DNA from: Bedellia somnulentella
Lineage: Eukaryota; Arthropoda; Insecta; Lepidoptera; Bedelliidae
NCBI GenBank assembly: GCA_963576735.1
Contig: OY755196.1
Coordinates: 9,653,912-9,717,911 of the forward strand
Reading direction: 5' to 3'
Length of the DNA: 64,000 nucleotides
Below the pieces are notes generated by a model. The model saw only the letters and a list, made by a program, of their open reading frames with translations. It was not told where the DNA came from and made no database searches. Shown here one piece after another: positions 62,936 through 64,000 of the stretch; positions within the stretch are counted from its first letter, which is position 1, and each line of letters starts with the position of its first letter. The translations under genes and the position numbers were made by a program.

Positions 62936-63207
62936 GTGCTGTGTAGTGTCGGCTTAGAGTGCTGTGTAGTGTCGGCTTAGAATAGCACTACCCCAATTCT
63001 TCCGGCGGGTGTACGTAAGAGTCGACTAACGGTATTGGGGCTTTAAAGGGATTTTTGGGCGATGCGGTTGGAGACCCATCACCAACAACCTTTATTTTAC
63101 CATCTTTTCCCCACCCAACTTTCCAAAAGTGGCTGAGGAATTTCTGATTCCTTAGCTCTTGGCTACCCCATCTAGGGATTTATAGCCGTGAGTATATGTA
63201 TGTATGT
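62936..63207 (+). repeat. SINE-A copy (A1) with duplicated head
   Basis: The first 23 bases (62936-62958) are repeated exactly at 62959-62981 before the element continues to GTATATGTATGTATG. Confidence 0.87.
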
Positions 63208-63344
63208 CATATAACTGATGTAGGAATTAATTTATTAAAGACTACTTAATAGCCAGCCTGACAAAGTCCATAAATGTTTTTCTGGACCTCTGCACGGGTA
63301 TTAATTAATTAACACAAGATCTATTACTTACTTTACTTACTTAT

Positions 63345-63412
63345 GCTCACGCCCATTATTCCCATTGGGGTAGGCAGAGACCATCGATCGCCACTTAGTA
63401 CTTGGCAAACTA
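63345..63412 (-). mobile_element. LINE-R 3' fragment
   Basis: TGCTCACGCCCATTATTCCC to GATCGCCACTTAGTAC. Confidence 0.7.
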
Positions 63413-63473
63413 TTAAATAGATATTTTCACCTTCTTTTATAAATACAAAATTGATAACGTATTTATTTTCACA

Positions 63474-63765
63474 ATTGTGATAGAGTAGAGCACCCGCCTA
63501 ATATGCAGACAGGCGTAGGTTTAAATCCCGGGTCAGGCTTATATCAATTTGTCTTTTAAAAAAAAAAGTGAGGAATTCACATGTCTGAGTTGTACTTAGT
63601 GATGTGACAGTATATTCGCCTGCCCCCCTATCACGTGAGTACACTGTCCAAGCAAAACTTGGGTACTCTGAACATCAGGTGACAATATCACGTGATGTTC
63701 AGAAGTATTAGTACCTCTGCCAACCCCTTCGGAAAAATGCGGCGTGATCGTCTGAGTTTGAGTAA
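63474..63765 (+). repeat. SINE-B copy
   Basis: TGTGATAGAGTAGAGCACC (degraded A box), GGTTTAAATCCCGGGTC (B box), then the usual body to CGGCGTGATCGTCTGAG. Internal deletions. Confidence 0.78.
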
Positions 63766-63945
63766 ACCTACAGAAAATTAGTGCATTACAAATTCAGCCT
63801 AACTACTTCCGAATTCTAGATATATGTTTGTACTGTATTTAGTAAACAGTTGTAATGTGATCATAATGTTATTTTAACAAGCCCTATATGAACAACAATT
63901 TTCAAGAAAGAGTTATTGTGCACTTTTGTGATTAGTCCACGCAAA

Positions 63946-64000
63946 ATGGTTGGACGGGAAATATTCATTTTGATACTAACTGTATATTACTGCAGTGGAG
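63946..64000 (+). CDS. Possible first coding exon of a secreted protein (runs off the window)
   Basis: ATG in the context GCAAAATGG followed by MVGREIFILILTVYYCSG, a hydrophobic stretch of signal-peptide shape, still open at the last base. An in-frame TGA lies 57 bases upstream. No repeat family covers this stretch. The downstream sequence is not available. Confidence 0.35.
   Translation, partial: MVGREIFILILTVYYCSG

Noticed and set aside
1..64000. SINE-A as a Helitron, Helentron or MITE, because of its microsatellite tail and terminal hairpin
   Set aside because: More than fifteen copies have direct target duplications of 8-31 or more bases and many are 5'-truncated; Helitrons make no TSD, and no terminal inverted repeats are shared by the two ends.
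1..64000. CRISPR array or other regularly spaced repeats
   Set aside because: The abundant repeats are dispersed retroelements on both strands with irregular spacing.

Overview
The window is a low-GC, repeat-saturated piece of an insect nuclear genome, very likely a moth or butterfly. Reasons: a spliced gene with GT/AG introns and AATAAA signals, a cuticle-type secreted protein, CTAG-ended Helitrons with a CTGT microsatellite, tRNA-derived SINEs, and TATG-tailed SINE and LINE families that I recall as common in Lepidoptera. There is no rRNA, no CRISPR array and no bacterial gene organisation.

Host genes are few. A complete, intronless deoxyhypusine synthase (eIF5A-activating enzyme) lies on the minus strand at 424-1539. 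A five-exon gene on the plus strand (43571-59510) can be assembled by eye: the first coding exon carries only the ATG, exon 2 a signal peptide, exons 3-4 a Rebers-Riddiford-like cuticle motif, and exon 5 (979 residues) an acidic low-complexity region followed by about 320 residues of valine/proline/lysine repeats. At 63946 a signal-peptide-like reading frame runs off the window end and may start a third gene. An OTU-protease fragment at 33321 is probably transposon-derived.

Almost everything else is mobile DNA, often nested. SINE-A (about 60 copies or pieces, ~250 bp, both strands, three subfamilies) has a non-tRNA head of unknown origin and ends in CGTGAGTATATG(TATG)n. LINE-R is an RTE-like LINE present mostly as 5'-truncated 3' ends, and it ends in the same ~20 bases, so it is the probable mobilising partner of SINE-A. 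SINE-B is tRNA-derived (A and B boxes visible) and ends in GGCGTGAACGTTTATGTTATG. SINE-C is a tRNA-like module inside inverted-repeat flanks; one copy folds as a perfect cloverleaf with a GUA anticodon. SINE-D is a third tRNA-derived family. Other elements are pieces of further LINEs, two Helitron-type families, and MITEs or fold-backs, several with visible TSDs (TTA, Harbinger-like; 8 bp, hAT-like).

Layout: 1-2.3 kb deoxyhypusine synthase with flanking repeats; 2.3-43 kb a repeat desert with a 350-bp-arm fold-back at 5.8-7.0 kb, an OTU fragment at 33.3 kb and a long-TIR MITE at 33.9-34.6 kb; 43.5-59.6 kb the cuticle-like gene, whose ~9.9 kb intron 2 is packed with nested insertions; 59.6-64 kb more SINEs, a SINE-C split by a Helitron and a LINE, and the possible start of a new gene. 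SINE-A coordinates are by-eye estimates, good to about 10 bases, except where a TSD fixes the edges.
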